From NCBI GenBank assembly GCA_018136815.1, contig CM030936.1, positions 3,020,474 through 3,084,473 on the forward strand: a stretch of DNA of 64,000 nucleotides, written 5' to 3'. The stretch comes from Isochrysis galbana (lineage: Eukaryota > Haptophyta > Isochrysidales > Isochrysidaceae). The position numbers and the translations under genes are program-made. Shown piece after piece: positions 1-10,318 of the stretch. The notes beneath the pieces are model-generated. The model was not told the DNA's origin and did no database searches. It saw only the letters and a list, made by a program, of their open reading frames with translations. The first letter of the stretch is position 1; every line of letters starts with the position of its first letter.

Positions 1-1024
1 CATGGGTCTTGAGGTCGGTGCTGCGTGAAAGCTTGTAACTGGACTCCCGTGGTGTATGAACGAATCGTCGTTTGAGAGAAGACCGAGCCCGTGCCGGCTT
101 TTCCATCTCGGCGGCCGGAGGGCAATCTCTCCCCGTATGCTGTGGACTTCTAAAGCTTTGGACTCCTCATGCAAACATCACTTATCCATATGCGCCAAAT
201 GCTTTCCGGATGAATCCGACCGATGCTATTCGCAGCGCCTAGAAAATGCCATCACGCTACGCCTGCGCACTCGATTCTTCACCGCGTTCGGCTCCTCATC
301 TTCGATTTTCTTGTGGGATGCAGCCACTCACTCCTACAAGTCTACGTTGACAAGACCGTCCAGCCGGAGCTCATTGTGTCCAACGATGTCCGGGAATGGT
401 CGTATCCGGGGATGGTCCGGTACTAGAACCCCCTGATGATGACACACGCTACGTTGGCTGTCGCCATCGTGTCTTTCTTATCGCATGCGCGACTCATTCG
501 GCTGTGTATACGAGTCAAGCCGCAACGCCTGCCAATCGCGATCTAAGTGTCGAATCGCGATGTGAATGTCCAGTCGCGATGTGAATGTGACGGACATCGC
601 AATCATTGGTGGACGACAATGTCGGACGACCGGGCAGAGCGTTCTCGTCTCCTCCTCCGCTATCTCTTGTCATAACCTTTCGACGATAACTGTGTTTGTG
701 GAAATGTGTCGTGACGTGTCTCCTTGTACCACTATTGCCCTTAGGCAAGCTGTGTCCTAGGGGTGCCGTGTGTTGTGGACCTCCACTTTTGTTCCTCCGA
801 TGCCCATATCTCCCTCAACAATATTTGCACTATTTATTTACATCAACATTGTTCGCTTCTTATTTGCATATATCCTGTCTCAACTGGATGTTGCCAACAC
901 TGCAAATTAGGTCGCGTTCCGCCGAATATGGGACAGACTCGGTGCGTGAGGCCCATCGAATGTCGAATGCCCATTGTTTAAGCTTTAAAACCATTGAGTT
1001 TAATGTTATACTTGACGGATCAGC
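1..1024. other. No confident gene
   Basis: I find no ORF with a recognisable domain here. A short motif (TCGCGATGTGAATGT) occurs twice near 555-585. The stretch 750-900 starts with TGTCCTAGG and is AT-richer than its surroundings, which could be an LTR remnant, but no second copy is visible in the window. Confidence 0.4.
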
Positions 1025-1639
1025 TCACCCTCTAGTGACCTGAAATCACACCTTCCACCACGTACCGGTTATCGAAAGAGTCCTAAGCAGGTTCACGGCC
1101 CTCGTCAGAGGTCGGGAACCTCCGGACAACTTCTTAACCGCACGCACGCGCAAGGCCTCCCTGGGAAGGAAGCCGAAAATCAAATCTCCACACGACCTCA
1201 GCGCCCCTGTCTTCTTAACGAACAACAAAGGCGCCCTAGTCATGAGCACGAATCTGTCTCTGGTAGCGGAAGCCCTCAACATAGCAGAGCGCCTAGCCTA
1301 ACCGAGTGACCCCGCGCCGCGAGCCGCCCATCGTCCTAGAGTAGGCCCTAGACACACTGACCTCAGCTGCCTGACACCCAGCACAAGGAGCTAACACACA
1401 ATAGCCGGTAGCCCGATGGCATAGGAGGAAGGCGCGAAACAGGCCATCGCGAATCGGCACACACCGTCTGTCACTGGAGACCCACGACACCCAGCCCCTA
1501 GGTAGAGCACGAGGGGACGAGCCGCAAGGCAGGTGTAGGGGGAGTGAAAGGAAACGGGCGAGGCTGCGAAGTTACCGTGCAAAGTCGCGCGCGCGGCGAG
1601 ATTATTAAGAAGTTTTTTTTTTCACCCTCTAGTGACCTG
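1025..1639 (+). mobile_element. 5'-truncated LINE 3' end with 18-bp target-site duplication
   Basis: The 18-mer TCACCCTCTAGTGACCTG occurs at 1025-1042 and again at 1622-1639, flanking about 580 bp. The insert opens with a reading frame of 85 codons ending at TAA 1299-1301 (near-start residues HHVPVIERVLSRFTALVRG, end AEALNIAERLA). It is homologous to the frame ending at 51664 (YHYIPVIEATLVRFTTLVRG ... AQALDLAERLA), which lies downstream of a reverse-transcriptase fragment. A 3' UTR follows (CCCCTAGGTAGAGCACGAGG ... GGCGAGATTATTAAGAAG) and a T tract on the coding strand. It is inferred to be a 5'-truncated non-LTR insertion made by target-primed reverse transcription. Confidence 0.85.
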
Positions 1640-1929
1640 TAACGAAACGGTTTCTCGAGCGTTTCCGCGCGTTTCCGTCGGATGTTTCCGCCTTGCTGTG
1701 GATGCGACAGAGGCCAGCCAGCCGGAGCCATCGAGAGGTCGAGCATAAGGCTGAGCTCGCGAGCTCGCCGAGAAACAGCGCAGACTGGACGCGGCGAATA
1801 AGGCAAGTCGGACGCGCTGCTTGCTGCTTGCGAAGGTAGCCGCGAAAGCAGCTGTGCGTGGCACCGCCGCTCGAGTGCGCGGCGAGGAGGATGCAGCGGC
1901 ACAGGTCTGCCAGAAGCGCCTGGAGCGGG

Positions 1930-2455
1930 GGGATTTGCAACTTTGCAACCCCCCCGATGGAGTGTGGTGAGAAATGGGCCCCGTTTGCGTTAGCAAACGG
2001 GCGGAGAGGGGCGGCTGGCGACAGGAGGGAGAAAAGGAGGGAGTGGCTCAAGTCAACGAGAGTAGCCCCCGGTGGCGGTGGCGCGGTGGCGCAGGTTACT
2101 TAGATGGCAGTCATTGCTATTCTTCGAGGACCGCTCCTCCGCGGCGCGAGGTGTTAAGGGCCGTTCTTCTTTTCTAACGAGAGGACCCCACCCCCCTGGT
2201 GCGTTTCCCTGGTGAGTCGCCCGATGTCCGATGTAGGTCGGTTCGCCTCACTGGGGTTTCCTTGATGTGGGGAGTTATAAGCTGGGAGGCGGGGGTTTGC
2301 GAGGGGGGAGTTTTGAAAGGGTGCATAGGTGTATGTGTCTGTGGCATCAGCACGCGTCAAGGTGTACGGGCAAGTGCGCTAACGGGTGTTTTGACAGTAC
2401 CGGGCTATTGGGAGTAGTGGTACTAACGCTCAGATGTTTTATTATTATTGGCTAG
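1930..2455 (+). mobile_element. Retroelement 3' region, family shared with 54.5 kb and 60 kb
   Basis: The segment resembles the reverse complements of 54532-55100 and 59912-60400. Shared landmarks are the CCCGATGGAGTG motif, the CCCCGTTTGCGTTAGCAAACGGG palindromic stretch, the TACGGGCAAGTGCGC region and the terminus GTGGTACTAACGCTCAGATG followed by TTTTATTATTATT. The sense strand is + here. In the 60-kb copy this sequence forms the 3' end of a LINE, so this is probably a truncated LINE 3' end with an ATT-repeat tail. Confidence 0.7.
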
Positions 2456-2611
2456 AGCATGAGGGCTGAGGCGCCACAACGCACTCATAGAGCACACTCA
2501 CGCGCTCTTTCCTTGCCAACCACTTTGCATGGAGCGTTCATGGCATGGATATGCGCTGATATTTCCGAAAGGTCAATGTTTCCGAACTGCTCTCTTGATT
2601 TGAGGCGCCAT

Positions 2612-5119
2612 CTAGCTGCCCGGTGCAGCACCACAGGCGTCATTGAGCCGTGCAATCAAATAGGCGTGTTTCGCTTCCCTTCTCTCTGCTGCTCCTTGCA
2701 TCATGTGCAACGCATCCCATTCCCAATATGCTATCGAAACGAGTGGCCAGTGCAGTCTAACTAGCTGTCGTCGCTTGAACAGCGTCGCACCTTTCGGTCG
2801 TCGACCATAGAAATGCCAGGGCCCGTCAACCTCGAGGGCAACGCGCTTGCCTTGCCACTCGACCACCAAATCAATCATGAAGCCTTCCCTAAGCCGCACC
2901 TCCTCCTCTACTCGTAGACCAAGATCTGCCAAGGCTGCGCGGACTTCGCTTTGGGTACGTGAGGGAGTGGGGTCTGTGGCACGAAAGGCAGCATGGCAAA
3001 GCTCCAAGAGCCCCTTCGTAGGTAGTCCTTCACAGCACCCTTTTTCTCCCACATACCATAACTTCCACTGGTAGAGTTGCGACAAGTCCTCTACGGAGAA
3101 ATCGTATGCAAGCTCTTCACAACGACGAGCAAAGCGCTCATCAAAGAGCGGTGATGCTACGGGAAGCACGTCAGCTATGCAAAATGCGTAAGCGACATTG
3201 CTGAGGGAATACGAGTCAAGAGCCGGAAGTCGGCGTGAAGTCTCTGCCGCGATCTCCTCCAGAAAGGCAGGCGAGGCGCGAGTGGTCATCGCCAGAGCCC
3301 AAGTGAGATCTGCAAGGTTGTGGTCGCTTAGGGAACATAGGGTCGACGGCGAAACCACTGCGTCTCCGATTGCTTCCAGCAATGCCGGGGCGTCGTGTTG
3401 GCTGCCGGCAAATGCACGAGCAGTCAATGCTAGTGAGTTTGGGTCAAACTCCATCAATCGGTGTCTCGCCCTCGAACTTATTGCGAGAGCAAGGTCACGC
3501 CAACAACGCTCTGACTTGACGAATACGGATGCTGCGCGTGAAAGCTCCGCTGCACTCAGGCCCTCAATACGGCGCATCACCTCAGCAGTGATAGCATCAA
3601 AGAGCGATGGGCGGTCGTAGTCTACGTGCAAGAACGACCACGCTATTTGTACAAGGTCGTTGTGGCTGAAGTTTTGCACATGCAGCTCGGCCTCGGCCCC
3701 GAAAGCATCGAAAAGAGACTTGGCTGGATGTCGAAGAGCGGCATATGATTGACACATAGATGCGATGTTGCGAGTGCTGAAAGCAGAAGTGTCGCTCGCA
3801 GCCACCACAGCCATCGCATCCAGTAGCTCAGGCGAATAGTGGGCAGAAACGGCAAAAGCCGATGCCAACATTGCAATTTCTTGAGCATTGAATTCGTTTA
3901 GCCGGAGCGTGGACTCCTTGGCAACTGCTTCGAAGAACGTTGCGTCGGGAGGTCCCGCCTGTGCAATGGCCCAGGCGACTTTGGCCAGTCCTGCTGAGGC
4001 AAAGCTGTCCAAATGTGGCGTGCACACTCTTCGTACAGCATGAAACAAGTCTGGCGCCGGATGCTTCATGGCTGCAAAGGCCCACACAAGCATCGAGAGT
4101 GCCTGGGGATCAAACTGGTCAATCTTCGATGATGCATGATGCGCTATCCGGTCGAACAAGACGGGAGCCTTCTGCCTGGCTCGGCAGAATGCCCATGCGC
4201 ACATGCTGAGTTCTATTGGCTTTAACTCGTGGCACTTTGGTGCCACCGTGATCGCTGCCGCTTGGAACAGAGCTGGAGATTCGTGCTTTGCCTTCGCGAA
4301 AGCCCACACCATATTGGCCAGGTCCCGGGGCTTTGCTATCTCCCCACTTACGAGTGTCTCTGACGCAATCGCATCAAACAGTGCACGGGCTTCATGGTGT
4401 GCGTTAGCAAACGCCCATGCAATATTGGCCAAGTCCTGCGCATTTAGAGCATTCACGCGTGCAGCTGATTCATGGGCAATACCATGAAACAATTCTGGTG
4501 CATGATGCCCTACAGTTGAAAACGACCACGCCATCATGGCTAGATCGACAGGTTGAAACGATCCCAGTTGCGGTATGGACGCGACAGCGATTTCCTCAAA
4601 AAGTTCGGGTGCTTCCTTTCTAGACTTTGCGAAAGCCCAAGCTATGGTTGCGAGATTTCGTGGCGTCATTTCTTTACAAAACCCTTGTACCGCTGTCTGG
4701 ACGGCTTGCCAGAGCCTCTGGTCGCATCCCCAGCGTTCCAGCTTGACCATTGCTTGGACAATCCCGCGAAGACGAGCAGCACGGAGACGCGGGAGGACTG
4801 CCCCTGTGTTCTGCTGTAGCGCTCGGAAGACAGCTCTAGTCTCAGCAGTTGGTGGCCGCTGAGTACTGCCTGCCACTTGCGCGAGCCTCTGCCAGCATGT
4901 GGCTAGGTTGACATCGTTGAAATGAGGCCCATACTCCTGATAGATTCGGATCACGTCTTTGACGTGAGCAGCGCCACTCAGCTGCTCCTGGATTCGCAGC
5001 CCAAGCTGTGAAGCCCGCCGAGCCGACTTAGTAGCTGATGCGAAGCAGGCAGAGGGCCGGCCACTCAACTGGGGAGCGAGCCGGCGAAGTAAGAGGCGAG
5101 CAAATGGACGGGCTGCCAT
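2612..5119 (-). CDS. RAP-domain organellar RNA-binding repeat protein
   Basis: This single-exon gene encodes 835 aa. The N-terminus (MAARPFARLLLRRLAPQLSG) is Arg-rich without acidic residues, as expected of a mitochondrial or plastid targeting peptide. Residues of about 140-620 carry a series of 35-40-residue helical repeats with the core (N/D)LA.(I/M)(A/V)WAFA....(A/E).LF, typical of octotricopeptide/FAST-kinase-like RNA-binding repeats. The C-terminus (about residues 760-820) is a RAP domain: IDLVVEW, ALEVDGPWHF, then LFKRRQLVRLHWPLVSI. Proteins of this build act in processing, stability or translation of organellar transcripts, and the RAP fold resembles a nuclease. Whether this one goes to the mitochondrion or plastid, and its RNA target, cannot be read here. 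There is no close neighbour gene. The frame is intact. Confidence 0.9.
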   Translation of the reverse strand: MAARPFARLLLRRLAPQLSGRPSACFASATKSARRASQLGLRIQEQLSGAAHVKDVIRIYQEYGPHFNDVNLATCWQRLAQVAGSTQRPPTAETRAVFRALQQNTGAVLPRLRAARLRGIVQAMVKLERWGCDQRLWQAVQTAVQGFCKEMTPRNLATIAWAFAKSRKEAPELFEEIAVASIPQLGSFQPVDLAMMAWSFSTVGHHAPELFHGIAHESAARVNALNAQDLANIAWAFANAHHEARALFDAIASETLVSGEIAKPRDLANMVWAFAKAKHESPALFQAAAITVAPKCHELKPIELSMCAWAFCRARQKAPVLFDRIAHHASSKIDQFDPQALSMLVWAFAAMKHPAPDLFHAVRRVCTPHLDSFASAGLAKVAWAIAQAGPPDATFFEAVAKESTLRLNEFNAQEIAMLASAFAVSAHYSPELLDAMAVVAASDTSAFSTRNIASMCQSYAALRHPAKSLFDAFGAEAELHVQNFSHNDLVQIAWSFLHVDYDRPSLFDAITAEVMRRIEGLSAAELSRAASVFVKSERCWRDLALAISSRARHRLMEFDPNSLALTARAFAGSQHDAPALLEAIGDAVVSPSTLCSLSDHNLADLTWALAMTTRASPAFLEEIAAETSRRLPALDSYSLSNVAYAFCIADVLPVASPLFDERFARRCEELAYDFSVEDLSQLYQWKLWYVGEKGCCEGLPTKGLLELCHAAFRATDPTPSRTQSEVRAALADLGLRVEEEVRLREGFMIDLVVEWQGKRVALEVDGPWHFYGRRPKGATLFKRRQLVRLHWPLVSIAYWEWDALHMMQGAAERREAKHAYLIARLNDACGAAPGS

Positions 5120-6560
5120 ATGGGGGATTGTACTATGAGAACGCCGCAGGATGGGAGGAGGTGGAGAGGAGGGCCCCCAAGTCGTCGGAAGGTGCCGACG
5201 AACGATGCTATGTGATGTGGCGCTTTCGTGGGCTGTGGGATGACCCTATGTACTAGGTAGGTGGTAAAAAATGTCGAACGCGAACTCACCTCAAACTTTT
5301 TGACCGTTTGAACCAAGAAGCAAGTCAACTAATTGAAACCTCTCAACCTTAAAAAACGAACGTAGATAACTACCAACTATTCCCTTGATCCCCAAAGGAA
5401 ACACAGTCAAAATCCCTGAAAATATTCCTCGCGCCGCGTAAACGTAGCCCGGTCACTCATCACTAGGGGGTAGGGGGGTGCGGAGGGCACCATCGGTAAT
5501 GGTAATGGGCAAACGACAAACGAGGACCTAAATAAGGTCCCTATGGGTTTTGGTATGAGAGATCAGCAAAATAAATCCGGGGTCCTCAGGCAAAATCTTC
5601 GAAAAATACTCAATTTCAGGCCTCCGATGGCCGCGCGGAAACATATTTCGGGCCCCCTCCGGTGTAATTTCATCGCGGATAAAGGTACCTCGCTTTTAAG
5701 GACGAGTCCTTAAAGTAAGGACAAACTTCGCTAGGTGAGAGCGCGAGCACAAAGTGCTTGTTTTGCCTAAACCTTGGCTTGTTGGTTACCTCATGTATAT
5801 CCTCTTTTAATGTTCCCAGGGCACTAAGGCACCATTCCCTCAGCAATACCAAGTTTTGTGACATACTTCACGGGGCGTCGGGTCAAATCACAGAATCACA
5901 GTTTGTCCTTGAAATGAAAGAGGTGGCTGATACCCTCATTGGAAAGCTCTTCCACCCATGGTTCCCAGAAGATGAAATGTTGCTTTGATTGCTTTCTTTG
6001 AGACCTTAAGTGACGACGAAGCGTGATTTTGCCATCCAACGGCCCAATTTGTCAACATACGGCTCAAAAGGGCTAAAAAAAAACTCCTCCCGCGTGAGCG
6101 AATGTTCCGAGTGCAGCACCGCATGCTGAATGTGGCAGCAAAAGTGAACGAAGACAAGCTCTGCAGAGTTGGTCATGGGGAGAGCTTTGGTTGAATGGGA
6201 GGTAATGATGATTTGCTTCAGGGGGTGGGATGTCTCAAAAGCTCACTCTAAGGCACATCAATCAAAGGCATTGATTGAAGGCCAGAGTCCTTAGATTTCA
6301 TGGATTTTTAAGGACACCGTCCTTAGTTTAAGGACAGAACTTTCTAACCGTCATCGACTGCGTTCACGGGCGCCTCTCGCAGCGCTTTACGAAGCCATGG
6401 TCATCACCAGCAAACACGGTCGATACAGCTTGGTTCTGTACACATACACATGTACGCATCGCAATACAATACTTCTATGATTTCATGGACTTGAAGGTGT
6501 ACGTAATTATCACAAAAAACTATAAAGACGAAAGACGCTCAACGCTCAACGCTAAAATCG
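5120..6560. other. Intergenic, no gene recognised
   Basis: No supported ORF. Two related hairpin motifs (AAGGAC...GTCCTT) occur at about 5693-5727 and 6304-6343 and are listed separately. The rest looks non-coding and is AT-richer than the flanking genes. Confidence 0.5.
5693..6343. repeat. Pair of direct hairpin repeats (TTAAGGAC...GTCCTTA)
   Basis: At 5693-5727 the sequence reads TTTTAAGGACGAGTCCTTAA followed by AGTAAGGACA. At 6304-6343 it reads TTTTTAAGGACACCGTCCTT followed by AGTTTAAGGACAG. Each copy is a stem-loop, both lie in the same orientation, and they bracket about 600 bp. They could be ends of an old element. No target duplication was found. Confidence 0.45.
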
Positions 6561-6566
6561 CCAAGG

Positions 6567-6938
6567 GATAGAGAGCCCAACTTCGACCCTCGACCGGCGG
6601 CGCCACGAGGCCATTCTTGTGCCCGCTCACCAAGTGGACGCCGCATAAAGCATCATATCGCGGCATGCCGCCCTCACAGCCACACCAATCGCGCCCGCCG
6701 CCCCCATACACCGCGTCAAAATCGGGAAATCAGGCCCCTTATTTGCGGCCCCGGTGATGACAACGTCACGCCCCCAAGACGCCCCATGAGCACCCAACTT
6801 CGACCCGCGACCGGCAGCGCCAGGAGGCCGTTCTTGTGCCCGTTCACCAAGTGGACGCCGCATAACGCACCATATCGCGGCATGCCGCCCTGCACACATC
6901 ACACACAGCCACGCCAATCGCGCCCGCCGCGTGGCGAC
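6567..6938. repeat. Diverged direct duplication, about 140-150 bp unit
   Basis: The segments about 6567-6705 and 6786-6938 align along their length (shared: CCCAACTTCGACC, ACCAAGTGGACGCCGCATAA, ATATCGCGGCATGCCGCCCT, CCAATCGCGCCCGCCG), separated by about 80 bp. The second copy has a CACACATCACACACAG expansion. No coding frame is conserved between the two. Confidence 0.75.
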
Positions 6939-6989
6939 ATCGTTGCGACATCGATCGGCCTCTTCGCGCAACGAGGGTCTTACGAGAAA

Positions 6990-7395
6990 TCAGAGTCAGC
7001 GTGAAAGTCAGAAGAGCGCAGAGGGCGCATCGAGCAGAGAGACGAGAGTGCGATCCGATAGCGATAGGCGAGCGAGGGGAGTGCGGCCAAGGGCGCGACT
7101 CTCGGAAACTCCGGGGTAAGAGGTAGAGAGAAAACACGAGAAACACACGGAGGGGGGCGCAAGGAAAGAAAGGGGGCACACACATGAGAAAACAGGGGAG
7201 GGGGATCGAGAGGCGAGAGGGATCACCCCTAACCTAACACACGGGGCGAAGGAGATCGAGATCGGAGGATCCCGACGGAACAGAGAGGGTGCACGCCCGA
7301 AGGGGGGAAGTAAAACACACGAAGGGAAAAAGAGCCCCGGGGAGAGAGGCTCCCTTGGGAGAACACTAAGTGCGGTTCTCCCCCTACCCACAACA
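6990..7395 (-). repeat. Dispersed repeat, inverted copy of 36.55-36.95 kb
   Basis: The reverse complement matches 36550-36950 in order: TTCCCAAGGGAGCCTCTCTC-like motif, TCGGGATC(C/T)(C/T)CCGATC, GTGTGTTAGGT, GATCCCCCTCCC(T/C)TG, GTGTTT(C/T), and GAGT(T/C)(T/C)CGAGAGTCGC followed by TGGCCGCACTCCC. The 36-kb copy lies just downstream of a zinc-knuckle ORF, so this may be an untranslated part of that element. Confidence 0.6.
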
Positions 7396-7469
7396 GTGGA
7401 GGTAGAAAGGTAATCAGTGCCGAGTCCAATGTAGGTGTTATCCCTGGCCCTGAATCTTAAGATATTGAA

Positions 7470-7999
7470 TTGAACACCTTGGTGGGTGCATTTGTCACCA
7501 CAGCAGGCGCCAAGGCTATACTCGAGCGAAGCTGTGGCGGTATCTAGAATGTGCCCATGGCTATAGCCGGGGACATCCTGACGTTGATGCGTTCACGCGC
7601 AAGATAAATCTATGACAAGCAAGCTTGAGGTAGAACGCGCATACTGCCTGTACGGTGGATTCATTCCATCGGAAGGATACACCAAAAAATGCGAATGGCA
7701 TGTACAACATGACCTCTTCCGCCCAGATCCGCTCATGGTCCGTAGGATTTTCCGACGGCTCGAGGTCCCTCGTTTGCCCCGCTCGCCCGCACATGCACGC
7801 GAGGATCTGGGCAAAGTGCAAGCACTACTCTTGGTTCTTGCACTGTGAGCATGAAAACAGCACAATCCCCAGCTTCAAGTACGCCGTGGGAGGGTGAGGG
7901 ATGCTACAGATGAAACGGACCTCACTCGGCGCGTCGCCCGTAGGAGAGTTGCAGCCTATAATTCAAACACCGCGGAGCATGTCACAATTCAAGCATTAA
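7470..7999. other. Intergenic, no convincing gene
   Basis: Short ORFs exist on both strands around 7560-7870 (for example a - strand frame with an aromatic-rich stretch LYMPFAFFGVSF) but none has a recognisable domain or clear start context. A CCCTGAATCTTAAGATATTG motif at 7440-7460 resembles the 3' terminus of the LINE family seen at 23.3, 29.0 and 47.6 kb. Confidence 0.35.
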
Positions 8000-9814
8000 T
8001 CAAGCACGGGCCATCTTCTCGAGAAGCGCAAGGCGAGTCGGCTCGTCAATCGTACCATCCGCGAGAGCAAGTTCCATTGCGCCAGCCGCTGTGTCACCAT
8101 CCTCGGCGGCAAAGCCGCCCCGGGGCGCGCGCAACATGAAGGAGCTCCCCACACGGGAGAGGCGGAAGCTGAAAGGTTCAAGCACCGCCAGTCCCTCTTT
8201 GGACTCGACCGAGAACGGCTCGCCATCGACCTGGAATGGAACCCCATTGCCGCTCACCTCCACCGAAATGTTGCTGCCTTGGGCTACACGAATGGCGTTG
8301 GAGAAGCCTCCCAGAGTCAGCGCGAGATGTAGTACGTTCGCGACGGCGACAATCTCAAGCTTACCGTCGTCGCTTGCTGGTGTGGACGCGTCAGTCTGAA
8401 GTTCGTTGCGCGAGGGTAGGGGCGCGCCGTTGGTGAGGTCCCAGAGATCGGAGCCGCCGCCATACGACGGAGTATTGCAAATCATGAAGCCTTGGCATCG
8501 TGGTGGCAGCATTACAACCTGCCCGTCGCAAATAATTTTCGTACGCTTCGGCAGGTCGCGGTGTGAGTGCAGCAGCAGCTCTGGAGAGCCGAGTATGATG
8601 TACCACAGCTTGGCCAGCAGGCGAAAAGAGAAGAGGGCAGGTATGGCGGCCTTCATGCGTGCCCACCGCAAGGAAGCTCGAGCATCAACACCCACGGACA
8701 AGTAGTTGTTCAGCAGCATGCTCGACTTGCCATCGGGCAGCGAGCCCGTGATGGACCATCTATCGATCAGGGCAACGCTTGAATATCCAAGCGCATTCAA
8801 TCGCGTGCGCAGGGAAGAGGGTCGGAAGAACTTGCCCCACCCAAGCACACGGGCCAAATCGTTTCCAGTGCCCAAGGGAAGGATGGCTACCATCGGCTTG
8901 TATGCGTCCTGCAACTTCTCAATCTCTCCCAACACCCATGCCGCGGTACCATCGCCGCCACATACTAGCACGCGATACTGCCGGTGGGTAGCAGCAAATG
9001 ACTTCAGGGCTTCGAGCGGTGTAGTCGTTTCTAGATTCGCCACACCCAACGCTGGCTCACCTGTAGCGTCACGTCGTGCAGATTCTTCCGCAAGCTGCGA
9101 TCCCAGTGCAGTGCCCATCTTGGCGCCAGCACTGAGATTTATCAATGTAAGCGTGGGCAACTGAACACCACGTGAAGACGAGTGCGACACGGCGAAGAGG
9201 CGGTCTTTGTTCGCGGCTTTCAAGCCAAATCCTACCGATCCGATTGCCAGGAGTGCGTGCCAGAACCTGAGCTTGCGCAAGATGGCCAGCATGAGGCCAG
9301 AGCTTTGAAAAGGGAGCAACATGCCACACGTCTCAGAGGAGCTCGTGGCCACGAGCCCGCGAATGCCTGCGTGAAGCAGAGCAGCCACGCCTGCAAAAGA
9401 AACCGCCCCGGAGAGAGACAGCGCCACCCCTACTTCCTCTGTGCTGCGGTGTAGCATGACTCCGAGCGCGAGGCACACCGACGACAGCGCGGCCATCGCG
9501 CCAGCGAGGGGCAAGCTCGCGGCGCTGAGCGCGTAACACAAGATGGTGCCAGCGCCCACTGCCCAAGCGAAAGCATGCGCTCCCCAGAACTCTGCGAGCG
9601 TGGTGGGCAGCAGTGACATGGAAGGCTGCAGCGTGCGCCTGCGGTCGAGATGTGGCCGCAGAGGGCGCTGTGGGGCGAGGCCATGAGCGCGGGCGGAAGC
9701 GAGGTGTGGTGCAGCCGTACGCACACGGAAGGGGGCACCGAGCAGTGCGTCTGCTTCGCCGAGCAGCGCGCACAGCGCGAGCGCCGTCACGAGCGACGGC
9801 GACGCGGCCCGCAT
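8000..9814 (-). CDS. Diacylglycerol kinase-family lipid kinase
   Basis: A 604-aa single-exon protein. It would phosphorylate diacylglycerol (or a related lipid) to phosphatidic acid using ATP. The catalytic domain spans about residues 215-345 with the P-loop-like VLVCGGDGTAAWVLGEI and the ILPLGTGNDLARVLGWG motif. The accessory half follows (NNYLSVGVDA, FMICNTPSYGGGSDLW, DDGKLEIVAV, then a C-terminal QVDGEPF motif typical of DAGK accessory domains). The N-terminus has a hydrophobic stretch (LVTALALCALLGEADA) like a signal peptide, an Arg/Ala-rich linker, and three or four further hydrophobic segments at about residues 70-170, so it is probably membrane-bound in the secretory pathway or a plastid envelope (inference). 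No C1 or PH domain is seen. It starts 504 bp from the divergent DNAL1 gene. Sphingosine kinase-like activity cannot be excluded. Confidence 0.88.
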   Translation of the reverse strand: MRAASPSLVTALALCALLGEADALLGAPFRVRTAAPHLASARAHGLAPQRPLRPHLDRRRTLQPSMSLLPTTLAEFWGAHAFAWAVGAGTILCYALSAASLPLAGAMAALSSVCLALGVMLHRSTEEVGVALSLSGAVSFAGVAALLHAGIRGLVATSSSETCGMLLPFQSSGLMLAILRKLRFWHALLAIGSVGFGLKAANKDRLFAVSHSSSRGVQLPTLTLINLSAGAKMGTALGSQLAEESARRDATGEPALGVANLETTTPLEALKSFAATHRQYRVLVCGGDGTAAWVLGEIEKLQDAYKPMVAILPLGTGNDLARVLGWGKFFRPSSLRTRLNALGYSSVALIDRWSITGSLPDGKSSMLLNNYLSVGVDARASLRWARMKAAIPALFSFRLLAKLWYIILGSPELLLHSHRDLPKRTKIICDGQVVMLPPRCQGFMICNTPSYGGGSDLWDLTNGAPLPSRNELQTDASTPASDDGKLEIVAVANVLHLALTLGGFSNAIRVAQGSNISVEVSGNGVPFQVDGEPFSVESKEGLAVLEPFSFRLSRVGSSFMLRAPRGGFAAEDGDTAAGAMELALADGTIDEPTRLALLEKMARA

Positions 9815-10318
9815 CGCCGCGAATGGAGGGGGAAGGGGGACGGGGGGGGGAAGGACGCGGGAGCGCTTCTGATCTCTCGATCTCTCTCGCTCCCATCTTC
9901 TCTACTTTAGAGGAGTAGAGAGCCCTATCTCAGGGAATGGCTCAACTTGCTTCTTCCCCCCGGCTCTCTCTCCTCTCTCTCTTCTTCTCTCCTTCTTCTC
10001 TTCTTCCCCTTCTTCTGCTCGCATCGCCCAGTCTGCCGCCTTGGCTCGAATTTCAACCACAGAGATACCGTGAGGGGGGGGGCGAGCCAGCGGGCTAGAG
10101 CGCCGAGCTGCTCTCTTCTCCAACGCCGATGATACCGGCGGGGAGGGCGAGGCGCCGGCGCCCCCCTCTCCCTCCCCCTCGGCTTGCAACAGCCACACTG
10201 GGCGCAGCGCGCAGGCTCTCTCTACCTCTACCTCCATCTTACCCTCCCCCTCTCCCTCTCTCCCTCTCTATCTGTCAGTCTCTGTGACCGCGATCGGGCG
10301 TGTGCACGCGTGTAGTAG
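9815..10318. promoter_or_regulatory. Bidirectional spacer between the lipid kinase and DNAL1
   Basis: This 504-bp divergent intergenic region must contain both promoters and 5' UTRs. It is strongly strand-asymmetric, with long CT-rich tracts near both genes (for example 9960-10020 and 10240-10275). No TATA box was recognised at a fixed distance. Confidence 0.5.
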
